From NCBI RefSeq assembly GCF_023159225.1, contig NC_063181.1:4361606-4425605 (forward strand): a stretch of 64,000 nt of DNA, written 5' to 3'. Position numbers and translations under genes: made by a program. The notes below the pieces were generated by a model, which did no database searches, was not told where the DNA came from, and worked only from the letters and a program-made list of their open reading frames with translations. This stretch comes from Perognathus longimembris pacificus. Taxonomy: Eukaryota; Chordata; Mammalia; Rodentia; Heteromyidae. Shown here in pieces: positions 46,441 through 58,650 of this stretch; the stretch's first letter is position 1, and the number at the start of each line of letters is the position of its first letter.

Positions 46441-49100
46441 GGCTGAGTTTCTCACTTCCCACGTGTAACCCCCCCCCCCACGCACACACGCACGGAGGGG
46501 GACCGCAGGCAGCCACAGGGAGCTGGGCCTGGGCTCTCCAGGCTGGGGGGGGGGCGCATCGTGTCTGAGTGACCCTGCTTGTCTGGGAGAGGGAGAAGGA
46601 TGACCGGGGACCCTGGGTGAATCTGCCCCGAGGTGGGGGAGGAGGGAGGGAAACGGGGCAGCTGGGAGGTTGGTACAGGCCAGGCCTGGTGGTTCCTGGC
46701 CCGCAGATCGCACCCAGATGCGGGCCTGTGACATGGGAGGAGCAGGGCAGAGCCACGACCAGGTGGAGAAAGGAAGGCCTGGCATCCGATCCGGCCCCCC
46801 GACCCTGGCGGAGAGCTCCGGCCCCGGCCACCGGGGGTGTGAAGACGGAGCCCTGCGCTCCCGCACCGCTGCCTCCCGGGGAAGTCTCCCTCGGGGGCCA
46901 CAAGCCCCTCAGGATGCTGGTTTCCTGACCCAAAGCCCTTCCGGGGCTCCACCCAGCCCCGACGTCCAGGTCTGCGCCACCTCCCCACACAGCCCGTCGG
47001 TCGGGCTCCTGGAGAGGAGAGGCGGGTGCGGCGGCCCTGGGAGAACCCGGAGGCGGCCTGCCTCGCCCCGGGCTGACCTGACGCAGTTGGCCTGCGGTTT
47101 TACGAAGCCCCCTCTGGTTTCCCTTTGGCCCTCAGCGCCATCCAGAGAAGGAGCAGCCACGAGACAGAGGAGGGCAAGAGAAACCCGGGCAATAACGCTT
47201 CGTGTAGAGAAATGGTGGCTTTCACCCGGCATCTCCTGAAGATTCTGGGGCCTCCACTCACTCGGGAAAGGGAGGGGTGGCGGGTGGGGACCCCCCATCG
47301 TTCCTTCCCTGGCACCTGCTTTGCCGGCCGACCCCGCTCTGCATAGCCAGTCGGCCAGCTCCCAGAGGCTCCGCTTACCCTCTGTACGTGGGTCTGAGGT
47401 CGTATCAATAAGGCAGGCAGGGCAGAGGCCAGCACCAGCTCATTTGGCTTAGGGCGTCCATGGATGCTGTTGGGGTTCGGCACCTCACAATGGGGAGAGG
47501 AACAGAACAAGGGGTTCAGACGAGAGGCAGCGGCAGGTATGGGGGTGGGGTGCATGGCCCCGGACCCTTTCCCGTCCCCTGGCCCACGCTCCTTTGGAGG
47601 CATCAATTCTGATGACAGAGTGCACTTTGCCAGCCGGCTGTCCTGGGAGACCCCGGCTCCCTTCAATTCCCTGTCACCCTGACAGGCCCCGAGTCCCCTC
47701 CGGACGTGATGGATGGTCCGAGCCGGCCGCCATGCATCTCCGTCTTCCCCGAAAGCCGTGACACAAGTAATTGGTGTCACCTCTGTGATCACAAGCCAAG
47801 TGCTGACAAAACAGTCCGTAGGAGGCCCTGGATGGCGTGGGGGGAGGGGACGGCGTGAGCGCCCCCCCCCCGTGATAGCCCTGAGGTTTCGGGGTTTACC
47901 GCTGAGCTGTCACAACCTCGTCGGACTCCCTGGGAGAGCCGCTCGCCAGCTACCGGCACGCCGAGAGCCTGGGCCCGGGGCCTTCGGGACGCCTCGTCCT
48001 CTAGCGAGCCGCGAAGGCCGAGGCTGCCGTAGCCGACGAAGCCGAGGCCAGGCGGGCGGCGTCCAGGCGGGCGGAGGAGTCGGCTGCCCGCTGGGTAGAG
48101 CCAGGGGCTCCGCTCTGCACCCGCACGCTCCGTGTTCAGCTGCGCCTCGACCTCCTGCCCTCGTGGTTGGACAGAGGCGGGGTGACCTCTCGCTCATCTC
48201 CTCTCATGGAGAGGGCGGCACCCCAGCTCGGCACACCCCGGCTCGGCCTGCGGGGCTCTCCTGGCTGTCAGGAGGAGCCCGGCCCTGGGCGCAGGCACGC
48301 CCGGCGAGCGTCGGGGTGGCCGAGGGCAGCATCCGCTCCCCCGCCGGGCCAGGGAGCGAGGGCCGTGCGGGTCGGCCTGTGTCCACCCCTGCTTGACGCT
48401 GAGAAGCCCCCGGAAACGGCCCTGCGGCGGCTGGCTCCGGCCTGGGGGGGGGGCTCCCGGGGACGGTGGCCGTGGCTGGCTTCCACGACGCTGGATTCGG
48501 ATCAGAAGTGCTCCCGGTGGCTCCCCGAGCCGGCTGCGGCCTCCGGGCTGCGCTCTCGGGGACCGTCCGCTGTCCTTCCCCTCCCGGCGTCCCGTCCCCT
48601 CCGCGGTCTGCAGTGCCTCTCCTATTGTCTGCACCTCACGGAGTGCGCCAAGTCCTGGCCCGTGGGAAGTGGGGCTCGGCCGTGAACGGCCAGGCCCGGT
48701 TCCCCCACCCCCACCCCAGGGCTCCTCACGTGGACAGGAGGCTACGCGAGCCCCTGGAAGACATCCCGGCGATGCCCGAGGGAGGGGTGGCTGCAGACCC
48801 CCCCCACTTGGGCCCAGCAAGCCCAGGCGCAGTGGCAGCACCCCAGCAGGCAGGGCTGACTCCTCCCAGGCGGCCCCTCGGGGGACAATCCGCACCCACG
48901 GGGCGCTCAGACACCGGGCAACTTGAACTCGTGATGGGCTGAGCCCAAAGGCGGAGTCTGCTGGCCTCGGCACACCCCAAGGACTAGCCTTGCTCCTGGG
49001 GTGCCGAGCCTCCTGGGGGCCTTGGGGAGCAGGAGGGGGGTGAAGGCCCCCTGGGAGTGCCTGCCCTCCTCCCTGCCTGCCTGCCGGCCTGCCCCGGGGA
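46441..49100. other. GC-rich flank, no gene seen
   Basis: Apparently unique sequence with many short GC-driven open frames. The only pattern singled out is the inverted-repeat/palindrome pair at 47758-47793. Confidence 0.55.
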
Positions 49101-49560
49101 GGCTGCAAGGGGCTTTCTGTCTGCCCCACCCCACGAGGGAGACCGAAGGAAGGGCGCCCCCTCCCCCACATCGGAGCGCCGGGCGCCCCTCAGCCAGAGC
49201 GCCCTTCCTCGATTCCCAGGTCCGGGAGAGTCCCCGCTGCCGCTCATTGTCCCCGCGCCGGCACTCACTTTTCCTCCGCGCCATTGTTCGCTTATCAGCA
49301 TCCTCCACGCTCAGCGGCTGCACAGGAAAGCGTGGCGGCTGCCGCGGCCGCCGCCCGGGCCGTGGACGCCAGGTGTCCCGCCACGCAGGCCCGAGGCCCG
49401 GCCGCCCGGCTCCCGCGGGTCCGCAGCACCCGGGAGTGGGCCATCGGGGTGGCCGAGGACGGCGGGGAGGATGGGACCGTCCCACCCACCCCGGGGGCCG
49501 GCGGGGGGGGGGACCGCCCACCCCACGCGCGGCCGGGGCCGCCCTGAAGCCAACCGAGGG
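49100..49560. promoter_or_regulatory. CpG-rich patch with possible first exon on minus strand
   Basis: CpG is dense (for example GCCGCGGCCGCCGCCCGGGC near 49340), as in a CpG island. On the minus strand a well-placed ATG (49284) is followed at once by GGAAAA and the strong donor GTGAGT (49268-49263). The plus strand also has SOX-like CCATTGTTC and GATA-like TTATCA at 49281-49296. It may be an unannotated promoter or a chance GC-rich stretch. Confidence 0.3.
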
Positions 49561-49994
49561 CTCCCCTGGGAGTGGGCGCCGTGAGGTCGTGGGGGAAGAG
49601 AGGACCAACTCACTTCTCCCCCCCCCCCCCGGAATGTTCCAGAGCCCAAGTAGAGCTTGGGGGTGTAGAGGCAGCAGCTGTAAAGACATGGAGGCGCGTG
49701 TGAACGCTCTCACTCAGGGTGCTTTGGGTCACGCGAGCCAGCGGCTCCCCCGAGGTGTTTGTGGCACAGGAGCTGCGGGGTCGATCGGGGGCCTCTGCGT
49801 GGCGGGGGGGGGGCGGGGGGGGCTTTGCAGGTCCCGGCAGGCGTCTTCCCGGGCCGGTCCCCGTCCCTGCAGCGTCCCTGGGGAGGCTTTCGGGGGCGGG
49901 CGGGAGGGTGGCTCTCCAGGGATGGAGGAAGGTTGGGGTGGGCAACGGGACGGGCTGGCCTGGTGGGCGCCCTCCCCCTGAGGAAGGGGTGCCC

Positions 49995-50007
49995 CGCCCC
50001 CTGCTGG
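49995..50007 (-). promoter_or_regulatory. CTCF-like core
   Basis: The minus strand reads CCAGCAGGGGGCG, matching the CTCF core CCASYAGRKGGCR at every position. It lies in non-repeat sequence 7.4 kb past RP1L1. Confidence 0.5.
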
Positions 50008-50636
50008 TGCGTGAACGCATGGCAGCGTCTCCTTCGGTCCCCGGGACTGGATCTGGGGTGTGTCCCGGGGAATCAGAGTCGCAGTACTCGACGAAGACGG
50101 GTTCGCCGTCGTGACTATTGCTGAGGGTCCCCGTGTACCTCCTCCCGGTCACGCAGGAACCCAGAGAAAAACATCTACAAGTTCACTCGCTTTGTATTCG
50201 AGAAGGAGAAACTTCTAGAAGCCTTTTTTTTTTTTTTAAATCACACAAATCTTGAGGTCATTTCTCTCAAGTCTTTCAGAGGGCAGAAGCCCCAGGCTGG
50301 ACGGCCAGGAGGGGGGTCAGGAGCCTCGCCTCCCCAGGGCAGGAAGTCATTGCTCACGGAACCGCGGTGAGCGCCGGAGCCGGTGGCTGGTGTGCGTCCC
50401 CCTCTCCCGCCGATGTGGCAAACGTGCGCTCCGGGTGATGCGCTCGCTTGACGTCAAGACACCGCCGAGTGACCACGGAGAGGCCGGTCATCCCAGCCCC
50501 CAGCGAAGAAACCACTGCAGGGTAACGAGGAGGAGCCCGTCCGTCCCACAGGGGACGCAATGTGGGAAGCCATAGGCACCATTTTCTCACCAGAGAAAGG
50601 CAGCAGAATCGCAAGGGGGGGGGCGCGAGTGTAGCC

Positions 50637-50712
50637 ACAGCGTCAGTGCGTGGATGTGTGTGAGCGTCAGTGCGTGAATGTGTGTGAGCGTCAGTGCGTG
50701 GATGTGTGTGAG
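50637..50712. repeat. 24-bp minisatellite, about 3 copies
   Basis: The unit contains AGCGTCAGTGCGTGGATG then TGTGTG and repeats every 24 bp with one substitution (GTGAATG in the middle copy). Confidence 0.9.
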
Positions 50713-52351
50713 CCGGTGTCTGGAATGGGTAAACAGGCCAGGACAGATGGCGTGTTCTGAAACAGGCTCCATTAGCCAGGACAGCTGTCGTGTCACAACA
50801 GAAAGCCGTGACGAAAGTCCCCGCGTAGCCCCCTCCCGCTCCGCCATGGCCGCCTGCCCAGAGGTGAACCTCCGCGGGTACGTCCCCAGCTGCCCACGCC
50901 ATCACGTGCGCTGGGGCCTACTCTCAGTTCTGTGCACCCTAGGAGTTGGAATGTGTACCCGCCACGAGGACGGGGTCGCACCCCCCCCCCCCGCCTGTGC
51001 GTCTGGCCACCTGCCCTCCCATCACCCACCCTGGGCTTTGAAAACGCCACAGAGCAGCATCCGAAGCTGGGAAGAGAAAAGGTTCGGGCAGGAGCGTGGC
51101 TCCGCAGCGTTCGGATCTCCTCTTCCGCTCGATGATGACTCCAGTGCCCAAGCCCACAGGAAATGCCCCCAGGAAATGCCCGCTTTCTGGCCTATTTCTT
51201 CCTCTGTTAAGTTCCTGGGATGCAGCTGGGATTTATTGCTACCCCATACAGTAAGCAAAACTTGATACTCAACAAAAGGAGTGTGCGTGTGCACACGCAC
51301 GCACGCACGCACACACACGAAGTTTAAATCTACCACGCCACATTCCCTTAGCCTGATCCTACAAAAAGCTCTCAGCCTCTCTGGTACCACCTTGGCATGG
51401 GGCAAGCGCACTGAAACCTCTCCGGTGCCACCTAATGGTGGGGCAAGTATAATGGAGGCCAACGACAGTCGTAACGCAGCTGTGACCAATTTTCTTACGT
51501 TGACCAATTTCACACAAGTGTGTCCCTGGGGACCTGCTTTTCTAGGAACAAAAGGTCCCAGGGCTGAACCTCGGGAACTGAGCCCCTCCACCCTCCGCCA
51601 TGTACACCGAGGCCAAAGCTCAACACGAATAACCTTGTTGTGATGCACACAAATGTAGCCATGTTTTCAGAGCGACACCATGGCAGGCTCCAGAAGCCCC
51701 TCATCTCCCCTCTGAAGCCCCACACGGGGCCCCACACAGTGCCCCAGTTCCTGGGGGGGGTGGGGAGGGGGAGCCCTCGGGCTGTTAGCAGGCTCGTTCT
51801 GGGCAGACCCAGACCACTTCCCGGGGGCTCCCTTCTCCAAGAAGCGTCACCAAGAAGTACGTAGTGACTCGGGTCGCAGCCTATGTTTTGTAGAAACCAG
51901 TCTGCAAGCCAGCAAGACCAATAAGGAATCAGATGCCTTTTCTCTGCGGTTTGTAAGATCTATCTCGATCCTGAAGTCCCGGACAATATGAAGTGTAATC
52001 TTTGCCAAGGTTGAAGTAATACGCATTGGTACGGCCCGGTCCTACCCTTCCCCCCCCCCCCCGTCCCCCGCTGTAGAGACATCTGTGTGGCAGCCCATGC
52101 CCAGTACACAAGAATAATAGAGGGAAGGCATCTCATCTGTGAAGCCAGGTTCAAAGTCAGTGGAACAGAGGAAACGTGACACAATGGGTGCAGGCTGGTA
52201 CAAGGGTTTCTTCGCAGGGAGTCATGTCCGTAGTCTCCCCCCCTCCCCCGCCCCACCCCCGTCCCCGGGGTCTTCTGTGCTGGTTTGAACGTGGCTTGAA
52301 AGAGACCGGAGAACCAGTTAGTTAGATGACAACTCATGGATTTTAGGTGAC

Positions 52352-52369
52352 TAGCGCCCTCTACTGCTA
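52352..52369 (-). promoter_or_regulatory. CTCF-like site
   Basis: The minus strand reads TAGCAGTAGAGGGCGCTA. The core CAGTAGAGGGCGCTA fits the CTCF consensus at 14 of about 15 positions. It has the same orientation as the site at 49995-50007. Confidence 0.5.
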
Positions 52370-52437
52370 GATAACACGTACTACCGCCCACCGGGCAATG
52401 CCGCTTTCCTAGAAACACTCCAGTGTATGAGGACCAA

Positions 52438-52458
52438 GGGGGGGGGGGGGGGGGGGGG
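52438..52458 (+). repeat. G21 homopolymer
   Basis: An uninterrupted run of about 21 G; its exact length may be unreliable. Confidence 0.9.
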
Positions 52459-53087
52459 AAGGTGGTAGGGTGTTCCAGAAGGCACCAGGCACCTTCAGCC
52501 AATCACCCAAGGCCAGTCTCCCACATCCGTGAGCCCAGGATTCAACCCGCTGCAGAGCACCAACTCCAGCCTACCGTGAGCATACAGACACTGTGCTTGG
52601 CGTGGTTTCCTAAGCAAGAGGGTATGACAGCCAGCGTGCTCACACTGTGCCGCGTGTCGTAAGTCATGGAGAGAGGACTTAAAGCAGACCGGAGGATGTG
52701 CGGAGGTGGTATGTAAATGCTGCGGGAACCGTGTCATCCAAGGACTTGGAACCTACTTTCTGTGCTTACTGAGAGATAACTGTACTTAGACTTAAGCATT
52801 AGGTGATAAAGAATTCGAATTCTACCGGTCTCAGGATACAGGAATATTCACACTTGGTGGGTAATTCAGGAGCAATAGTAAGAGCCTCTTGTGTCTATGG
52901 AAGGAAGGCACACCTGCCCACTTAATCATTACGTACGATGTGATGAGTTGGGCCCCTGGCTTAATTGTTTACACCAGGTGAGAATGCCTAAATTCAATCA
53001 GCTACTGCACAGGGAAGGTCAAGGGGAACTCAGTTCAAGGCCAGTTGAGACAAGGAGCTTACAAGCTCTCATCGCCACCGATAAAAA

Positions 53088-53310
53088 AAATCTGGGCATG
53101 GCGGTGTACCTGTAATCCTAGCCATGCAGCAAGCATAAATAGGCGGATCACAGTCCAGGCCTGCCTAGACACACACGCACGACCTTGTTTGAAAAATTGT
53201 AAAGTGTAGAAAAGGGCTGCAAATATGACTCAAATGGTAGAGCCTCTACCTATAGCAAGTTCGAGGCCCCGAGTTCAAACCTTAATACCACCAAAAAAAC
53301 AAACAAACAA
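53088..53310 (+). repeat. SINE with A/CAAA tail
   Basis: CTGGGCATGGCGGTGTACCT and TAATCCTAGCC at the head, GACTCAAATGGTAGAGCCTC and CCCGAGTTCAAACC further on, then an AAAC-repeat tail (53290-53312). It resembles a dimer without the CCAATTAACCA linker, so it is another subfamily. Confidence 0.8.
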
Positions 53311-53894
53311 ACACAAAAGATCACCAAAAACCCCACACGTGTTTATACTTCCAGGGCTTCGAGGCAGCTTCGGTGTGGCTCCAAGCCTCGTGTTCCACGT
53401 GGACTTATCCAAAGGGGCTGTGGGGCAGGGGCACTGTAAGTCGGCAGGAGCTCAGGCACCTGCCTGTGCTGGGCCCTGTGGCCTGGGCCGGCCTGGCAGC
53501 TCTAACCACTGGCCAGGCACGCCCCGAAGGCACCAGCTCCCCTTGGAGTGCAGACTCTTGGATCCACCGTGGAGTCCTCGCAGCTCCTGGACCAGTGGAG
53601 GGTGGGAGCAAGAGCCAGACGAAGTGAAAAGGGAATTCAAACAATATACCCAAGTGCCTAGGGGGCTTCTTGACATTCCCCCCCCCCACCACCACCAGCG
53701 GGGCCCCACCTCCCATGTGAAGATAACAAACACTGGTGACAGGCAGCAAGCGCAGCCCCGCGGCTCCCTTTGATCCTCCGCGTCCTCCACGGGGGCTTGG
53801 CGCCAGGTCTCCACGCGCCCGCTGCATTTTGTTCTACTGTCTGACTGCCTTGGTGGACAAACAGAAATTCTGGTTTCCTCCAACCGGCAGGGCA

Positions 53895-53960
53895 TGTGGA
53901 GGAGGAGGAGGGGGAGGGGGAGGAGGAAGAGGAGGAGGAGGAGGAGGAGGAGGAGGAGGC
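53895..53960. repeat. (GGA)n polypurine tract
   Basis: About 65 nt of GGA/GAG units, purine on the plus strand. The serine- and glycine-rich open frames here follow from the repeat. Confidence 0.95.
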
Positions 53961-54105
53961 GGCAGCTCCCCAGGGACCGGGGCTTGTTTGTGTCCCTCCA
54001 CCCCCATCTCTAGCTTCAATTCTGTCTGGGGGACCCTGGCCCCCTAACTCATGCTGAGATTTGGGTGAGGGGCATGGAAAGTGAAAAGGCAAGCTTGACC
54101 TTGTT

Positions 54106-54141
54106 ACACACACACATACACACACACACACTCACACACAC
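54106..54141. repeat. (CA)n microsatellite
   Basis: About 16 CA units with a TA and a TC interruption. Confidence 0.9.
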
Positions 54142-55248
54142 GCCTCCGACTGTAAATACAGGATTCAGACTATAAATGAAACAATAAGAGCTGGATTGAA
54201 TGAGACTCCCCGGCAAATGGTGTGTTTAGGGTTTTGCTGGGTTTCTATTGTGTGGACTGGAGTTTCTGAGTACAGTAAGACAGCAAGCAGCTTCCTGTTA
54301 TGGAAACAGCCAAGCCCTGACATTCAGAGAGTCAATCTATACGGCAACTGGATAAACAAGCAAGATAACATCAGCCATAATTGACACAATGGCCAAGAGG
54401 GCATTGCTTGGGGAAGTGGCTGGCCCAGGCCCAAGCAATTCAGCGGTGTGCAGAGCAAGCCATCCTGTAACAATCCCCATTCAGGGTACCCGGGGCTGTG
54501 CTGGCAGCCCTGGGGGGGGCGGGGAGAGGGGGGCAAGCACCCAGCCTAGGGCTGTTTATGGGTCTGCCCACTGGAAGCCATGCCTGGCTCTCTGGGTGAC
54601 CTGCAAGCCCGAGTGGGGACCGGTGCTGTTTTGACCCGCCCTGATTTTGGACCGAGGACTCAAAGGCCTGTCAATCAGAGGGGAGGGTGTGGCTACCTTC
54701 AGGTCCCTGCCTGGGCGTCAGCTCCTCAGAGCTCCTGCTACAAGCATGGCGGGGCACACATGTGTCCTGACCTTCAAGGTCTTTTCCACCCAATCTCTGT
54801 CTGGAAAGAAGTGCCCACAATTTGACTTTTGGGGTGAAACTCAAGTTGGGGTTCATTATAAATGAATGAATGCCTCAGGAGAGCCCATAGGGGTAGATGG
54901 ACCTTCAGGGGAGACCTACTGGAGGCCCGTGGCTTTCTTCTCTGAGAGAACAGACAAGACCTTTGCAGGCAGAGGGTGGTGTAGGGGTGCTGTCATGGCC
55001 GAGAGCCACAGCTCGGAGCCTGGCAGGTGAGAGGAGGCTGACGAGGAGCGAGGAGGCTCTGGAGGTCAGTGGGTGGAACAGAGAGAGTTAGTGCTGGCCT
55101 GAAGCATGGAATTCCAGAAGCCAAGGGATACAACACAGCTTGAGTTTACCCAGCGCAGGTGAGCTAGGACCTTAGAGATCTGTCCAGACGGGAAACAGGG
55201 CGCAGAGACAGAAGGCACCTCTACCATCCATCATCTCTCCAGCTCCTG

Positions 55249-55345
55249 TCCATCTATCTTCTATCTATATCTTCTATCTATTGTCTGTCTGTCTATCTGT
55301 CTATCTATCTGTAGCTTCTATCCGTCTATCTATCTGCATCATTGT
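55249..55345. repeat. (TCTA)n/(TCTG)n microsatellite
   Basis: Irregular TCTA and TCTG tetranucleotides over about 95 nt. A short GATCGATGGATG piece follows at 55383. Confidence 0.9.
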
Positions 55346-55349
55346 CTCC

Positions 55350-58300
55350 TTTCTAGCATTTGTCTTCTATCATCTATGCATCGATGGATCGATGGATGGC
55401 TCTATCATCTGCCATCTTCTCTCTATCTCACGCTGGCTCCTTTAGCCTTGCCCACTGAGTCCCCAGCACCTCTTTCTCCCTGTGGCAGTCACGGGCTCCG
55501 AGGCCGGTGTGGAGAGATGGGATGATGTTCACTGAATAATGAAGGCGTGGCCAAGCAGAAGAACTGACCGGAAACGGGTGACCCGGGGACTCTGTCAAGG
55601 TCACACGGACGCTGTCAAGGTCACACCGGCCTTGGCTTGGAAGTGGGGGCACCTAGCTCCTGCCCCGGGGCAGGGTGACACCCGCCCCTGCTCTCTCCCT
55701 CCCCTCCAGCCTCGCCCAGCCAGGAGCCCCACGCGTCTGCCGCCCTGCTCGCTGTCTCTCAGGTCCCTTCTGCCTGGCCTCCCGCGGCCAGCCGAGACTC
55801 CCGGGGACCCAGGGCCTGCCGGGCCGCGCCCAGTGCTGACACGCTGTCTCGGGAGGGCTCCTCGGGGGGCAGTGACAGCTCACCGAGGCGTCTCTGCATC
55901 TTGAGTCAGAAGAGAATCAGGGGCAGACGTGGAAGCCCGCGGGGTCTCCCATCATCTTCCTCGATCCCCAGGTTCCTGGGCTCCGGCGGCCCCACGCTCC
56001 GCGCCGGCCTCTCGTGCCCCGCTGGCTGCTGGGGCCCGGCTCTCAGCAGGCCCGAGGCCAGGCCTGGCCCCGCAGAGGAGATGCCGCCGGCTGGTCCGCA
56101 GCCCTCTCTCCGCCCTCTCTCGGGGCCGGAGCTTGGTAACCTTTTCTGCCCAGCCCTGCTTTCTTGGCCTCAACAGCGTGGTGGTGGCGGTGGTGGGAAG
56201 GGGAGGGAACCCAGCGCACCAAGTTCACGTGTGTGCCGCACAGATCTGCCGAGGGGCGTGCAAGGATGCCGCTGGGACGAAGGGCGGGCTCTCGGGCTTT
56301 CCAGAATCCACACCGGGACCCCGGGGCCCTGAGATCCCTTCTAATTCAGGACACAAGAGTGGGGGTTCGGGTTCCTTAGCTTGTTCTGCAGGCCCCCCTC
56401 CTGGAGGCAGAGGAAGATCTACCCTGTCTGATGCCAGCAGCACCCCATCCAGCCCCCCCCCCATGCTTTCTGACACGCAGGGCTGCTCCCACCGGGCCTG
56501 GGCCTCGGGCGGAGGCCTGTCGGGCCTGCAGGGCCCCCGCACCGGCGCCTCCCCGGCAGCCGCCCCTCAGCGCCCACACTGTCCTGCAGACCCAGAGCCC
56601 CGGGCACTGTGGGGTGGGGTGCCTTTCCAGGGTGACGGCCCCCCACCCCGGACCACCTTCTGCCAGGCCTGTGGGACTCTGGAAGCAAAGATCTTCCCAT
56701 TCACCCCACCCCCCGACTCTGTGAGGCCCCCCCCGTGGGCGGCTCCTATGACTCACGGTGAGGTTCCGGAGCTGCTCCCCGTCTCCCCCACCTGCCTAGG
56801 GAGAGGGCGGACGCTCCACCCCCTGGAGACACCGCCCCCCCGCCCCGCCCCTGGTACAGTGCAATCTGCTAACTGTGACGCATCCCCCCCCCACTCTCCC
56901 CCCACTTGGGCTCGGTCCAGCGGCAACCACGCCAGGCGTGGGTGGTTATTTCCACGATTGGCACAGCAGGGGCACGCATCATTTCAAGCCCCGGGCTTTG
57001 TGTAGGGTGGAGCTGGGGAGACCCCAGAGTGGGACCCCAGGAGAACGGCAGTCCTCTAGGACCGCGTCCCATCCCTCGCGGTGGGGACCACAGCTGGCAG
57101 CCCAGGCGGGTCCCAGTCCCACACGAAGGATGAACTGTGGCCCTTCGATGACCCAGGTGGGCCTTCCATTGTTTAACTGAGGAAAGGGCCGGGGGAGGGG
57201 GGCGAAGGGCCATTCACAAGAGAACGGCCGTTCACAGGAGCTCCCAGGAGGAGCTGGAGACTCACTCTCCAGAGAAGACAATGAGGAAAATCCCCCCCGG
57301 TGCACACCGGGGTTCAACCACGGGGTCCCCGCACCCAAGGTCTAGCTGCCCATCATGGGTAAAGAGTTCAACCTTTCTGAACCTCCCTTCCTTCACTCTA
57401 ACTTGGGGATGGTCGTGAGGATTTATTTCTTCAGCCACAGCTTCATTGGAGCGCCAGATGGTCTCCTTCCAGGCTCTGGAAACAAGACGAACCCAAGGGT
57501 GGTGCCGTCACGGAACTTTCTAGGAAGCAGCAGCAGAAAGTGGAACAGTGAATAAATCATAAGCAAGACGCCTAGAGGTGGCCATTTTGATGGCTGTTAC
57601 AGAGGATTTAAGTAGGGTGCAGAGAGAGGTAAGCAGAGAGAGAGAGAGAGCCGGAAAGGGGACGGAAGCAGAGCGGGGCAGGTGAGCCCGGCCAGTCCCC
57701 ACTGAGTCTGCCTCACCCCTGTCCAGCGGGGAGCCAGGATTGGGTCCGTGTAATGACGTCTCTGCCTCCACCCCAGTGCTTGCTGGGGAGGCTCCGTCCT
57801 CTGCTCCCCGGCTCTCTCCTCCTGCCCCGGGCACCGGAACACTGTGGCTCGGCTGGAGGGCGTTCATCTTCCACGGAGCCCCTCACTCCCGGGAGCCCTG
57901 GCAGCACGCGATGGGCAAGTCAGACTTCCACACGGCACCCTCCACGATGAGCTCAGGCCCCCGGCTCTCCCCGCCCGCCATCCCCACCCTTCGGAGGGTG
58001 TGAAGCCCTCAGCCCGCACTGGACCCCAGATCTGCAGATCTAAGGCCGGGAAGCCCCGGGGCCCCGCGCGGGCTGTGTGAGCTCCTTTGAATCTGCAGGA
58101 GCTTCTGCGAAGTGGGGTCTGAGTTCAGTTTGCAAACCGCGGGGAGGGGTGTGTTTTGGCTGTATGAGGTAGAAGGGGTGCCAGGAAGGCCGGCAGGAGA
58201 CGAGTGGGGGCGGCCTGGGTCCTCCTGGGAAGGACAGTTTCCCTGAAGGGTGCTGGCGTAAGACCCAGAGCAGACAGAAACATGCACTTGGAGTTCCGAG

Positions 58301-58500
58301 GCAGTCTGCTTTCTGCTCTGGCTTCTTTTCCTCCAGACAAAGGGTGGCATCAGAGCATCCTCCATTGTGTGGCTCCTAGAAGGGGCAGTGGCCCTGAGGG
58401 CCCTGGGCAGTGTAGAACAAGTCATTAAGGACACAGGAGGAATGCAAAAGGCTTTGCAGGTGAGGGGACTGAGGGTCACAGGGGAAGGGCTCTGTACACT
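55350..58500. other. GC-rich flank, no gene seen
   Basis: Unique GC-rich sequence with chance open frames (the longest, about 358 codons on the plus strand at 55929-57005, lacks any recognised homology). It includes a MIR fragment at 57355-57425 and a (GA)n at 57634-57650. Confidence 0.55.
57355..57425 (-). repeat. MIR fragment
   Basis: AGTTCAACCTTTCTGAACCT and then TCTAACTTGGGGATGGTCGT resemble the reverse complement of MIR ('taacctctctgagcct'). Confidence 0.5.
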
Positions 58501-58510
58501 TGGCTAGAAC

Positions 58511-58650
58511 CACCCAGCCAATGAGCAGCTGCTTGTGATCCCACCCAGCCAATGAGCGGCTGTCTAATGATCCTACCCAGCCAATGAGCAGCTACCTTAT
58601 GATCCCACCCAGCCAATGAGCGCTGGTGTCATGATCCCACCCAGCTTGAC
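58511..58650. repeat. 31-32 bp minisatellite with four CCAAT boxes
   Basis: Four units each start CCCAGCCAATGAGC, with CCAAT at 58518, 58549, 58581 and 58613, i.e. spacings of 31, 32 and 32 bp; a fifth unit breaks off at CCCAGCTT. AGCCAATGAG is close to the ideal NF-Y site. Units are diverged between boxes while the box stays exact. Confidence 0.85.

Larger units (their letters stand above)
50713..53087. other. flank, no gene seen
   Basis: Mixed-composition unique sequence holding a short (AC)n near 51293, a G21 tract at 52438-52458 and the CTCF-like site at 52352. No conserved open frame or repeat family was recognised in 51.3-51.7 kb despite its lower GC. Confidence 0.5.
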
